This document shows positions 27,163 to 39,668 of a DNA stretch of 64,000 nucleotides, one piece after another. Position numbers and translations under genes: made by a program. How positions within the stretch are numbered: position 1 is the stretch's first letter; each line of letters begins with the position of its first letter. Below the pieces are notes generated by a model. The model was not told the DNA's origin. It worked only from the letters and a program-made list of their open reading frames with translations, and searched no databases. Location: the NCBI GenBank assembly GCA_013396525.1, contig VWYX01000409.1:62001-126000 (forward strand), given 5' to 3'. This DNA is from Chaetorhynchus papuensis (taxonomy: Eukaryota > Chordata > Aves > Passeriformes > Rhipiduridae).

Positions 27163-27572
27163 NNNNNNNNNNNNNNNNNNNNNNNNNNNNNNNNNNNNNN
27201 NNNNNNNNNNNNNNNNNNNNNNNNNNNNNNNNNNNNNNNNNNNNNNNNNNNNNNNNNNNNNNNNNNNNNNNNNNNNNNNNNNNNNNNNNNNNNNNNNNNN
27301 NNNNNNNNNNNNNNNNNNNNNNNNNNNNNNNNNNNNNNNNNNNNNNNNNNNNNNNNNNNNNNNNNNNNNNNNNNNNNNNNNNNNNNNNNNNNNNNNNNNN
27401 NNNNNNNNNNNNNNNNNNNNNNNNNNNNNNNNNNNNNNNNNNNNNNNNNNNNNNNNNNNNNNNNNNNNNNNNNNNNNNNNNNNNNNNNNNNNNNNNNNNN
27501 NNNNNNNNNNNNNNNNNNNNNNNNNNNNNNNNNNNNNNNNNNNNNNNNNNNNNNNNNNNNNNNNNNNNNNNN
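27163..27572. other. Assembly gap, 410 N
   Basis: Run of 410 undetermined bases. Four apparent ORFs that cross it (146 to 188 codons) are artefacts. Confidence 0.99.
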
Positions 27573-30500
27573 GTACAAGATACAAATCCTATAGCATTTA
27601 CATACAGCCTATAAGAACTATTGTATTACCATACTGTGTTACATTTTAAACCCTAAAAACCACTCTTTGTCCCTTTCTGCCAAGCCAGTAGGGTCTGCTC
27701 TGACCCTTGGACCTGCCTGCTGGCAGAGGGTATTGTTCAATCAAAGGGGATTAGCTTCAGCCGGCCACACCATTGTTTTCCAGTTGTTCAGTAACTGAGG
27801 CCTGGTATCTCAAAGTGTGCCTTCATCTCAATTTCACCTTTAATTTCCATGTTCTCAGCATCTTTTGCCAGGCAATAAGGCTTCCCTGTTTCATCTTCCC
27901 CAACACTTCCTTTTGCTTTTAAACATCTGTGATTCTACACAGTCTTCCCAGTTTTACTTTATTTGTAAGGGTAGCTTAGGCAAGAAGCAAAGCTGTATTT
28001 GCAGAAGCTCATTTCCACCAAGAACGCCTCTTCCTGCACTCCTGCTGCAGTCAGTGGGGAAGTGGAAGCTTCTCCATTGAGCTGCTCAGAACATCTGAGT
28101 TATTCTATCACCTGGATGTTGTCTGGTTTTTGGGTTTTTTTCTCTTTGGGGAAGACAGCTCGGTAAACCTGTCACTGTATTCCAAACTCAGAGCCAACAA
28201 GAGAATGACGTTTACTTGCCTTCAGTCTGTTGATAAAGCTTTTCAAAGCTGATGAAATACATGCAAAACAGAGAGTGCACATGCAGTAATACAGTGTACA
28301 GTGATAGTATGCAATCTATCCCTACAAAGGCAATCAGAAAGATTAAAATCTGTGTATTCTAAGCTTTGGAATTTACCTGGAAGATTACTGCCAGATGACC
28401 ATTCTCTTTCTCTGATACCAGCCTCACCTGAACTGATAGATTAAATTGCAAAGAAGGTCTTAAGGTGTTTGCAGGTGGAAACTTTTGCTTTAATCTGTCT
28501 TTGATGCAGGAGGAACAGAATATCAAGGGAAAGATTACTTTAATGATCATGTCAGTAATATGAAATTGTCTAAATTTTAGACAATTAAATTTAGGCAACC
28601 GAATGTTACTAAGAGAAGCTTTTACAATGAGCAGTTTGGCTCAATCAGCTTTCCTATAGAAAATTCCAGATGGATTTTCATTTTGATTCTTTTGATTTCT
28701 GAGATTTTTTCAGGTTTGTTTTGTTTTGTTTTTTTTGCCAAGCTATCATCTGTATTCCTTTTAATCTCTTTCCAGTGTTATGTCATGCTATCTAATAAGC
28801 TAAAGATGAAAAATTAGGGTTAAGAATGTTCTATGCTGCTCTGCAGTTTGTTTTTCCACACTGAATCTTTTTCTAGAGAGAAGGTAAGGGGAAAAATCTT
28901 GGTCACAGTTATCTTTTTTTGAGTCCCCTCACTTGTGGAATGGTGCTGTCATGGATCCAGTACTTGCAGCAGAAGTAATTTCTTTCCAGGTGGTAGAAGA
29001 CTTTTGGTCATCCCAGCCACTTTCCTCAGCTTGCATGAAAAGGACAGTATTGATTAAGGGTGTTTTGTTCTTTGTTTGAGGACTTAGAATTCTTAATGGC
29101 TAAGAGTTAAAAGACCATTGTGGTAATTTATTGAGCTTTGACTGGAAAATGAATTATTGGCATTTGCAAGTTTAGAAAATGGTTGAAGCGACTGTGGATA
29201 AATAAATGTACTGCAGTTGCTGCATAACTCATAAAACTAATAATAGCTAATACATCTAATAAATAATATAAAATACCCATCTGGAAGAAAAAATAGCATG
29301 GTCTTATTACATTTTTTTCACAAATATTTTCCATTAAGCTGAAGATAAAAGATCTGCACCCATATGCCACAATACATTTAGCTGCCAAAGATTCCAGGTA
29401 CTCTACCATCCAGAGCAGAGGCAAATTTAAAAAAAACATTACTCTCTGGTCTCAATTTTTTTCTCTATTGTAACGTAGAAACATTTGATTCTATCTCTGC
29501 CAATGAACTGGATTAATAAGGGTGATTATTTCATGAACCATTTCCATAATCTGTGCTGTATTCCACACCCTTGTTCCACACAAAGAAATCTCTGTTTCTT
29601 TCCTTATTGCAACGTGGGAAGCCATGTGAGTTGCTACTGGTGAAGCACAGAAAAGGTCTGCTAAACTTTCCTCAGTCATATGACTGAAGGGTTTATGAAA
29701 AAAAAAGTTAGCAATTTGGTTTTCATGAAGAACTCTTTAAATATTTTATATTCCATTGTTGTAACATGGATTTAAAGTCTTTAATTATATGAGCTTTCTT
29801 TTTGAATAAATTACCTCTGTTCTAATCTAAATTAATAGACTTTATGTGGTAGCTGGGGGATTCGTGGATGACAATTAGTCCAGGTAACTTCAAGTTTAAT
29901 GGTAAGAGGAATGGAATTCTTTAAGGTCAGTGCTAATGCTGCATTAGTTATGCCTGAAATTGATACATATGGGGAAAACACTTGAGTTAAATGAAATTTT
30001 AATGTCAGGTACCACCAGTAATGGTTTGATTGTTGTTGATGCTCATTGTAAGTAACAGTGAACAGCAGAGAAGTCTGGGCTAAAATAATTTAACATCAAT
30101 TAATATTTCAGCATGCTGTATTTATTTATGACTTGAGAACATCTTAAAAAAAGCCCTAAACCAAATATATGCAAATTTTAATTCAGCAAGGAGGAGGGAG
30201 GGAGTTGATGTTTAAGCATCTCCAGTGTACATTTATTTAACTGTTTTTAATACAATCAGGATTATAAATAACGGTTCACAGGCACATTTCTACATGGCAT
30301 GAGAAAAGTAAATGCTCTTAGGTGATACTTACATTTTTATTTAAATACTAGCCTACTCCTTCTCCATGAAGAAATAGAGATGTACATAATGTGGCTTTGT
30401 TTGAAATTATCTCATTTCTTCATCTGGCAATCACTTTGGCAGTACCTTGTAGGATGGATTTCATCTATATTCACTTCTGTTTGTTTTTTGCACAGCTCTG

Positions 30501-31929
30501 TCACTTTTCCTTTTTCAGCTAGCTCTAAAGCCATCTTTTTTTTTGGGTATAGATATATGGTTCTTTTACTGTACTTTCTACATCTCTGCCTTGTATGGGA
30601 TGTCTTAAATAGCAGCCTGCTCCTCTTTAGCTCTTTTAAGGAAGCCTCTTCCTGCCACCATCTCACCTAGAAGAGCTTGTGCTCTCTTCCCTGGTGTGTT
30701 TGCTCAGGTCACTGACCTGTTGTGGAGGAGGTGGCAAAGCTCCTCTGTCCCAAGAAGCTGCTGTTGATAGAAATGATTTCCTAGCTAAATTGCAAAAAGG
30801 TGCTGGTAAATAGAGGTGCATTTGTGGGGCTGGAGTCAAAGGAAGTTTCTTGTTAGTCAGTTCTACCAGGATTTGTGTTTTGCTCATGTTTTCAGGGGAG
30901 CTGACTCTAGCACTTACGTAAGGAATTGGGGAAGAAAGAGGAAAAGAACTGTCAATTCTCAGATATTAATAGGGTTTTTTTCAAAAGTTTTTAGATGTAA
31001 ATGGGAGAGGAAGATGATGTCTCAGTGAGAAAAATACAGTGTGTATGTGAATGAAAAAATAACCAAATTGTTGCTGTTTATGGTAGGATGCATTCTCTTT
31101 AAGAGGAAGCTTTCTTCCGTATTGAACCAGTGTCATACATTTTTTCTGCTAATTCTCCCCAGGATACTCTTGGAACAATGATGAACTCTATTTTTCTGTT
31201 AAGTACTTTAAACAATTTCCTTTGTGCACAGGATTAGCGGAATGCCAATTAGAAAGAGTTCTTCAGTGGGAATCTTTTCTTTTCCTCTCTGCCTCTTTTT
31301 GAATCTGTCATTGCCCAAACACAGCTGCTTTTTGATGTAAATACCTTTCGTCTAAAATGATTGTATAAAACTGCCAGTCAGCAACATTGTGATCAAAGGC
31401 TAAACCTGGGCTCTGGGTTTTATTCCTGTCATCTCTTTGAATGGCAGATAGGAGTTGCTCCATGAGTTTTACATGCCGATTTTTGTTTATGAGAAATTTG
31501 CTTCAGAATCAAAATACTTCCTAATTTGCTAAAAAGTTACAATTTAGAGGAGGCTTTGTATTAGCAAACATTAAATAATTCCAGGGATAGTCATATTTCA
31601 TTTGGTTATAAAACGTATTTGACTTTGTCACATTAAGAAGCAAAAAGTTTTCAGAACCATAAGAACCACTTGAGGAAAAGAGACTGCAGAATTGGGTGTG
31701 AGATGAAGACTTGTGAATGACTGTAATCCTTTGGTCTGCGTGGAGTATAACTCCTTTTAGGCACGAGGCTATTTTGGGAATGCCTGTAATAGATATGTAT
31801 AACCAAAGCTGACTCTTCAGCTTGTGTTTTGACAGTGAAATAAATTTTTAGTAACATACACTTCTTCAGAAGCTGATACCAGTACATTATTTGATGCTTT
31901 ATCCAACTAATGGTTTTGATGGAGGATTG
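27573..31929. other. AT-rich non-coding DNA, no gene recognised
   Basis: Frames of 62 to 103 codons on both strands with no recognisable family. The stretch just right of the gap (about 27650-28080) is less AT-rich and may be the edge of a repeat that caused the gap. An almost perfect palindrome lies at 28564-28586 and a short T/G tract at 28122-28141. Nothing else stands out. Confidence 0.75.
28564..28586. repeat. Palindrome, 11-bp arms, 1-nt centre
   Basis: aattgtctaaa (28564-28574), centre t, tttagacaatt (28576-28586). Perfect arms. Could extrude as a cruciform or fold as an RNA hairpin with fewer pairs near the loop. Function unknown. Confidence 0.85.
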
Positions 31930-32178
31930 TAGAATAATATCAGTTGGATGGGGGAGACCTCAGGAAGTCTCCAGTTAAATCTCCCGCTCAAGCAGGGTTG
32001 GTTATGGGGTCAGACCAGGCTGCTCTGGGCTTTCTTCAGTCTGGACTTGAAAATCTCAGGCTGGAGGTTGTACAACCTCTTTTGGTAACCTCCTTCACTG
32101 TCTGGCTGTCCTCATAAGTGATTTTTTTTTTCCCCTCACTTCTAGATGAAATTCCTCAATTAAATTGATGCCTGTGAA
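31930..32178 (-). mobile_element. CR1 LINE fragment, diverged, about 250 bp
   Basis: Reading + it follows the reverse complement of a CR1 3' region: atatcagttggatggggga, gacctcaggaagtctcc, cccgctcaagcagggttgg, ggtcagaccaggctgctct, gacttgaaaatctcagg, gttgtacaacctct and gtctggctgtcctcataag. More diverged than the copy at 18.2 kb and from a different CR1 subfamily. The sense strand is minus. 5'-truncated and inactive. A short A7-CCCC-AAAA run and then a long G/T tract follow on its right. Confidence 0.85.
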
Positions 32179-32278
32179 AAAAACCCCAAAACTCAGATAC
32201 CATTTAAAAATCTCATATTGAATGTGTTTCTATTTAATGTAGAAGTGAAGAATGCAGCAATCAGTTCTGAGGATACAT

Positions 32279-32480
32279 GGGGTTTGCTTGGGGTTTTTCG
32301 TTTTGCCATTTGTGCCGTTTTCGGTTTTTTTGGTGTTGTTTATTTTTTAAATTTTTTTGTTTGTTTTTATTTTTTATGTGTGTGGTTATTTGGTTTGGTT
32401 TTATTGTTTTGTTTTTGTATTTTGTTTGTTTGGGTTTTTTTGGGTTTTGTTTTGTTTTTGTTTTCTTTTGTTTTGTTTTA
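32279..32480 (+). repeat. 200-bp strand-asymmetric G/T tract
   Basis: Almost all T and G on the + strand, with very few A or C, made of irregular TTTTG, GGTTT and GGGTTTTTTT units. Three overlapping Phe/Val/Leu-rich frames here (within 32218-32570) exist only because a T/G tract lacks stop codons other than TAG/TGA contexts; they are not genes. It starts about 100 bp right of the diverged CR1 copy. Confidence 0.9.
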
Positions 32481-35400
32481 CCAGTTATGTGTTTTTATGG
32501 AAAGGCAACATTGTACTATGCTCTTCTAATGTTTGGTAGGACTGTACAGAGTACAAATGTATGGACGTAGATTTCCATTTGCTTAATGGAATGACATCTT
32601 GGAAGTGTTTCCTCAAGTTTCTTGATGACAAAAAAAAAAACCCAACAACTAAAACAATTCAGGAATGTCTTCCAATATATTTGATTTTGTATTGGTACAG
32701 CTAAGAACTTTACTGGTTCATTTATCTAGAGTTCGTAGGCTGGTCCTTCCACGTCAGAAAGCTTTGGTGTATGTGGCAGAAATGATTACTCTAAAGACAG
32801 TAAACATTTCAGAGATCTCAGTACATTTTAGGATTCCTAGTGGAAATAAATTGGTAAACAGAATTAAATGAGATTAAACTGTCAAAAAAATATCTTACAC
32901 ACTGATGAATGAAACTGCTGTTTATTTGCTAAATGGTGGGGGAAGAGTTCATCATGATCATATTAGACACAGAATATTTTTCTATTCTTTGTGGGAATTT
33001 TTATTGGTTTTCCTGTATTTTATTGTTTGTCAACACTTGTTTGATTGTGATTTAATATTTGAAGCAGAAGGTATCTCTTATGTAATTAGAATTTGGGTTT
33101 TTACTGTGGGGTGTGAGGAGGTTGAAACAAAACCAGGCTTGCTTTTATTTCTCTCCTAATAAAAGGTTCATGATATATTTTGGGTGAAGCTAACAGCTAT
33201 AATTCTCTGACATTAGTTCATTCATTTGAAGCCTAAACACTGTCCTAGTTTTTCATGATGATCTATTAGCCGTCTATACCATGTTTTATTTCAGTGTGTA
33301 TTTTTTCTCAATTAGATTCAGATCATTTGATCTTGAATAATATTTATGGATCTATGGTACCTATTGCTGTGTGTTTTCTGGAGTGCATGTCTAAAGACTA
33401 ACCAGAACAATTAAAACCATAAGATAATTAGGTACTAGCAGTCCATCTGAATTTGAATGTAACTGTTGAAGGGAGCCTCACATTTAAAAGTGTTCTCTTC
33501 AGGAGAGAAAATGTCACCGCTTCTAAGTAAAAATAAGTGTATGCAGGTTATTATATATTGCCAACCAAAAAGGCTGCTCAACATTCCCCTCACCTCCCAA
33601 ATGTGCAGGATCCTACCTACACCTGTTATGGTAAAATCTCTAGCCAAATGTTGAGGATGCTTAGGAAATACCCGGGGGAAACAGATTAAAGTTTGTTTTT
33701 ACTCTCTGATTCCTGGGATGCTGCAGTTTAGGATCTTCCTGAGCCTAGAGAACATGTTTGCCTGCACCACAGTCTTGGAGGGATTTTTGTGCCGTGACCT
33801 TAAGTCAATTCTCTTCTGGAATCCGTGCCTGTTGTTTGTCATCCAGGGCTGGGTGAATGATAATGACTCACAGAGTTTGGCTACACATTGGGTAGAAAAA
33901 GGACTCACTCCCAGCCTTCATTACTTGTTAATTTCTTATAATGGTTTCCGGTTTTGCATTGTGAGCAATAGTGAGTTGCTTATTTACTCATTCAGTGATA
34001 TACTCTGCCATGTTCAGCATTAAAAATGTTAAAAAAATATATAAAAAATAGAAGAGGCTATGTTATGCATACCAGGCTTTGAAGTGGAAAGACCTTCATC
34101 ATCTGAAGGCTAAGTGTAAAGGAAGCGTGCTTGATTATTTTTGAAAAACCAGTTTATCTAGTTTAGTGTTATTATGCATTGCTTTTAGACAATGGTGATC
34201 TCAGCAAAAAGTGTGATTAACTCAAAGCTGACAGTCATTATTTATATGAAAATCTACTTGTTTCCGAGAGTGGTATCATCTCTCTTTGTTCCTGGGGTAA
34301 GTGCTGCTTCAGCAAGACTCGGCAAATGAGAATTTTCACAATTTTGCAAAGTACCAAATGCCCACTGTAGTGGTTGTGCTTTTATTTCTGCTTGCTCTAA
34401 GTGTTGAATTAAGCAAGTTTACATTTGGAACAGGATGGGATCTTGTACCCCATCAGTCACGGAGCTCCAGGTGACAGGTGGTAATTTCTGAAGCAACAGT
34501 GAGTTGTGTGCCTCTGCTGCATAACCTTTCTCTCCCTAACTGCTGCAGTCCTTGTTAGAGTCCTCCCAATTTAAATTGTCTATAAACCACCCATTTCTCA
34601 CAGTAAAGTCACAGTTTACCTTTCCCTGTCCAGCTGTGCCTGGACTGTATTAAGTCCTTATGTACTATGCAAAGCATATTCAGAACGTCTAATTTTGGTT
34701 CAGGACTGCTTCTTTCTAAAGGATTGCATTGACTTAAAAACTCTTTCAAAGGCAAAACCGTGTATTAGGAAGAAAAATTATTTTGGAGGAAACATATCTT
34801 GAAAAAGGAAGGAAAAACCAAGTAAACCTACATCAGTCTGTACAGGCACCAACACCTAAACAATGACCTCTTCTGCATAAAGAAACTGGAGAAATTGAAA
34901 TACAGGGCTAGAGGGGTAGTTGGATATGTAAGATAACGAGGATTAAGACACCTCTCCTCTCATGTCTGAACTTTTTACAAGTTTTTCTACACTGTTTTCC
35001 CAGGTCAACTCTTCTTTCTCCAAATTGACAGAAATGCCCTTGAAAGGGAGCTCTCCTTCCTTCACGAGGATTGGTGTGCTTGAAGATTTCTCCATCCTTA
35101 TGCTTTCAATCTAACAAAAGAGTTATTAGTTTAATGTATGGCTTAGGAAAATGATGTTCTTTCAAATCTGTGCTTGTCAGTTGTTTTCTGGAAAGAGGTG
35201 GCAGTGTCTTCCTGAGCAGATTGCATTCATTTTAAGAATTATAGGCATATGGTGAGCATCCCAACTGTTTTAGCATAACGTATTTAAACCAAAAGTGTTG
35301 GTGCCTCATCAGTCACATAGTTATCTCACAGACTACATTCACAAAATTGTTATATTCCAGTATTCATAATGCTATTACAATTTCCATATCCATTATCTTT

Positions 35401-35823
35401 CTATATAATGCAGTTAACAGGAATCCTGTTTTCAATATCAGTGCAGAGACTTTTAACATTTGTGATGGAAGTATAAAGGTAAAATGAAAGTTTAGGGATT
35501 TATCTTCATGGAACTATGCAAGACAGTCAAAAGAAAGCAACAAATATATGAGGAATGCAGATTTTTTTTTTTTTTATTTTTCTTCTCAATGAGTGGGAAG
35601 TTTCTAGACATTTACAAATGCCATTTTGGAGAGAGTGGCAGGAATAACATCAAGCTGTACTTGTTTTTATACACTGTTATTAAATTAGGTATGTTTCTTA
35701 GGGGGGTGTTGCTGGTTTGAACGAATGGCTACTGAAATATTCATTGCAGGAGCACCTGGCCTGTGGCTGCTTCTCTGGAAAGGTTTGAAGGGTGAGAGTT
35801 CCCTACAGTCCTTTTATCACGGG

Positions 35824-35835
35824 CAGCAGAGGGCA
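35824..35835 (+). promoter_or_regulatory. Candidate CTCF-binding core, plus strand
   Basis: CAGCAGAGGGCA agrees with the central CTCF consensus (CA-N-N-AG-R-K-GGC-R). It sits in a locally GC-richer patch (about 35740-35930) with no repeat. A chance match cannot be excluded. Confidence 0.25.
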
Positions 35836-38800
35836 AATCCCAGGCTGGTGTGGGCATGGCAAAGGGTGGTTGATGGCTGCAGTTCAGGCAGCTGAATTCC
35901 AGCTCTAGTACTGCTTCAGGCTGTTTATCAGCAATTCATCTCAAGAACATTACCTGTAAACATTTATTTTTAGATTTTTTTCATGCTGATGGTTACAACA
36001 CAACCCAGTCCCTCCCATCCTAATTCACCGCAGGAAAATAGGGAATATTTCAGCAAGTTACTCAGTTGTAACAAATGTACACAGCAGATGTTGTGTGAAT
36101 TTTCACAGAACAAAAAGAGGTTGTCATGTTTATACGAGCACAGTATCTTGTAAATGACCTGTAGATGCATGGGTTCAATTTTAGAAGTGTGTATCAATTT
36201 TAAATATCCCATTTGTTCTTAACAGAATAATGCAATAATTCTGTTCTACATTAATTACCTGTGTATTTATCCAGTGGCTTCTATGTTAAACAACTTAACA
36301 ACCTATCAACCATTAGGATTTAAAAAAATAAAGCAGCAAAGGCTTTTGTAATTCTAAGTTATGTAAAGAATATGCAGACTGGTATAGTCAAAGCTCTGAA
36401 CTAAAATATTTGGAATTCTTTTAGGACAGGGGCCACCTCTGACTGATTAGGGGATTTAAAGGAGTCAGGAGCAGGGATTCAACACGTAGAACAAGTTGCA
36501 GTACTCTAGTGCTGGGGCAGAGGAAAAAAAAACTTAAGGTGTCAAGACTTGCTGCTGAAACAAATATCTAAAGAACTAATGGGAATCTTTGTTTTGTGAC
36601 AGCTGCTTAGCACAGAACATGATTTTTCAAGGCATGTCTCATCATATAAAACATGATTGCTGAGTGCATGTTTAGGCCGTGTAAAAGTAACAACAGGTAT
36701 TGCCAGGTATGCATCCAGAAGTGGATCACAACAATGTTGAACCTGAAAAGCAGCCAGACTGTTTTGTGGTTTCTTGTTTCTGTGCCTCTGGCCTCTTCTA
36801 AAAGCAAAACAGTGCACAGGTCTTAAATGAATTGAATCTGACATTGCTATCCATCCTCTTTTTCTCCTTAAGTCTAGTTCATGTGAACTGGTGATGTTCA
36901 GAAAGACCCTGCAGTTTCATGAGTTTGGACATTTGTGAAACCACTGCAGTCTGCTTCCTCTTTAACTCACCCAGGGCCTTCCAGCAGTAATGCAAAGATT
37001 ATTTGAGACTTAGAGCATCAGAATTGAATTAAAGTTACGAATCAGGCTGTGGTTGCTTTCCCTTCTGCTTCATCATGACATCACTGATGACTCTGACCTG
37101 GTGACTGAGAGCAGAAGTTACCAGCATCCTTCTGGAATCAGAGCAGTGCTGTTGAGCAGGGTCCTCTGAAATGCAGAGTCTCCACTGGTCTCTCAGGAGT
37201 GTGTTTAAGAGAAGGTTTTATTGTCAATACTGACTGCATTAATATTTTATTCCTTTAACTTTTTCCAAAGCCATGAGACCAAATCACTGAACTTTCTTCA
37301 TTAGTGAGGGGGGCCATTGAGCTAAGTGGAAGAAATGAGGCAAATATTGTTCCCAATGGATTTCTAAATGGGAGAGGACTTAGAAAAATAGCATTAAAGC
37401 ATAAGTTCACACCCCAGTGTCCTCAACTGACCACAGTGCTGTGAATTAACAAACACTCAATTAAGATGATCATAGGCATTAGGTTACATTAGTTCAATAT
37501 TCTCGTCTTTAGATCCCCATCAGTGAGATTTTGTAACATAGGGACGTTAAAATGAAGTTCAGAATCAAAGTTTCTCTAAGTGTATGAGGATCCTACAAGA
37601 TTCCTTAGAGGCATACAAAACTCTTCCTATCTGGATTCCTGCTGCTCCCTCTGTGACTCCACGTGGCAGCAGCATATCCCCCACTCAGAACAAAGATACC
37701 ATGTCTTCTTTTACACCAAAGGATGTATGATAATTAGCATTATTAATGTCACAATTTACTCTGACCCCCTCATCTGGTGGGGATGAAGGCTTGTTCCATT
37801 ACCAGAGGGAATTTTTAGAGTGAGACAGCATTATTAACCTTCTTACTGCTGCTGGCTGTGTCAAGTGTGGCACCCCTCCCCTGTCACCACGGCTTAGACT
37901 GTGAATCCCAAATTTCCTATTTGGGGTTCATCACCTTCAGCTTCCTCCTCTGTGTGCAAGAAAACAAAAAATCCCAAATCAATCGATCTACAACCAAAAT
38001 CAACCCAAAACTATCGATGTGGAGCCTGAGTGGGGAAGGGGGGAGAGAAAAGAGTAAGAAAGGGTGGGGATTAAAAAGGAATGTGGAGGATTCTGTTGAG
38101 TCACAGAGTTCAGAGTAGACCCTTTTACTAACCTGAGCCCACACCTGATCAACAGTTTATGCCTGAAGGCCCAGCAGCAGTTAAACCTTACCAGCAATGG
38201 GGAGGTGTCAGCCCAGGGTCTGCCAAATTCAAAGGGATGTAATGCCTCATTTATGGAATTTGATTATTTCTGCAAAGTATTTCCCATGCTGCTGTTCAGA
38301 ACTTCCACTGAGCTGACCAAAATTTCTTATAGCATGCCAGTTTTAAGAAAAAAAAACCTCTAAAATTCTGCTTGTAAGTGGTGATCTCTTCTGGTCTTCC
38401 TTGGAAGTCTAGCCCTAGCAGCTCATTTGAAGAGACCCAGGGACACAAATGGTGCTTTGAAACTGAGAGCAAGGGAACTTTCAGATATGCTGTTTAGTGT
38501 GATAGGAATTCATTTCATTATGTCAGAAAAATAGAACTTTGAAGAGAATACATTGTAAGAAGTGCACTTATGAATTCACAAACTGATGAATTATTGATTA
38601 TGCCTGTCAATGCAGAAAACAAAGATGGGGGAAAAATATTTGTAAAGCGTTGTTCATTCCAAATGCATTATAATCATGATGTAAATACTTAGAGAAAAGC
38701 TCAAATATTTTTAAAAGGCAAGACAGTCACACTGTTCTGATCCATCTTTCTGGCAGTTGCTAAGACAGCTGCTATACATGAAAATGCATTTTGAAATGGT

Positions 38801-39535
38801 GCATGGATATTTGACAGGAGAAAAGGCTTAATGTTAAAACACAGAATACAAGACTATGGGAGTATAAAATTAATTAAAAGTGAGAAGAAGGTGGTTCTTT
38901 CTAAACAGGCATGCATGAGAACAGAATGTGTTTGCAGCATTCAGTCCCCAAAGAGTTTGGTTATGGAAAGAGGCAGGCGATGAACATTTGAGAAGTGCGC
39001 TCTGAAAGTGATTCAGGTATTCAGTGCAGTCTGATGAGGCCCACTCGGGTATAAAATAATTACAGGAGGGAAACTACACCAGTACAAAGAAAAATGGAAA
39101 CCTATTCTCATCTATTATTGGAAATAACTCCCCTAAAGTTTCATCATCAGAATTTTTTTTTTTAACAAAGTATTTTAAGTGAAGTATTTTTAATATAACT
39201 AACATAGCTTCATTTTAGTGGTACATGTGAACTAGAAGTGTCATTTATAATTAATATATTTGGAACAAATCCTCCATATTACAGTCAAAATGTTCTTTTA
39301 AATATGTCCATTAGTCTTACAATATCTTTCTAAGCAATCTAACCTAAATTCATTTGAAATCTCGTCAAAAAAGAAAATATTTTAGTCTGTATTTATTTAA
39401 TTTAATTCTGTTTGCACAGAAGCTGCTAAAGCATACAATGGTATTAAGGGTGTGAATTTTATAACACATCTGCAAATTACCATGCATAAAATCCATCTCT
39501 TAACTAATTAGCAGTCTCAACATGTCTCCTGCTGT

Positions 39536-39557
39536 ATTTAATAATGAATTATTAAAT
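39536..39557. repeat. Palindrome, 10-bp arms, 2-nt centre
   Basis: atttaataat, centre ga, attattaaat. Perfect arms of A and T only, inside a TAAT-rich stretch. AT-only palindromes are common by chance in such DNA. Confidence 0.75.
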
Positions 39558-39649
39558 GTTGGCTCTGATGAGGAATGACTGAAAAGAAAGAATTATTTCT
39601 TTAGTCATTATGGATGGGGATCAGAAAAAAGGGAAGCTAATTCTACATT

Positions 39650-39668
39650 AATAAATAAATAAATAAAA
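39650..39668 (+). repeat. TAAA microsatellite
   Basis: About four to five units of TAAA. Short simple repeat. Confidence 0.85.

Noticed and set aside
27063..27649. Apparent 146-188 codon ORFs on both strands
   Set aside because: They cross the 410-N gap and have no coding support.
32218..32570. Three overlapping Phe-rich frames that look like membrane proteins
   Set aside because: They translate a G/T-only tract; hydrophobicity follows from T-rich codons.
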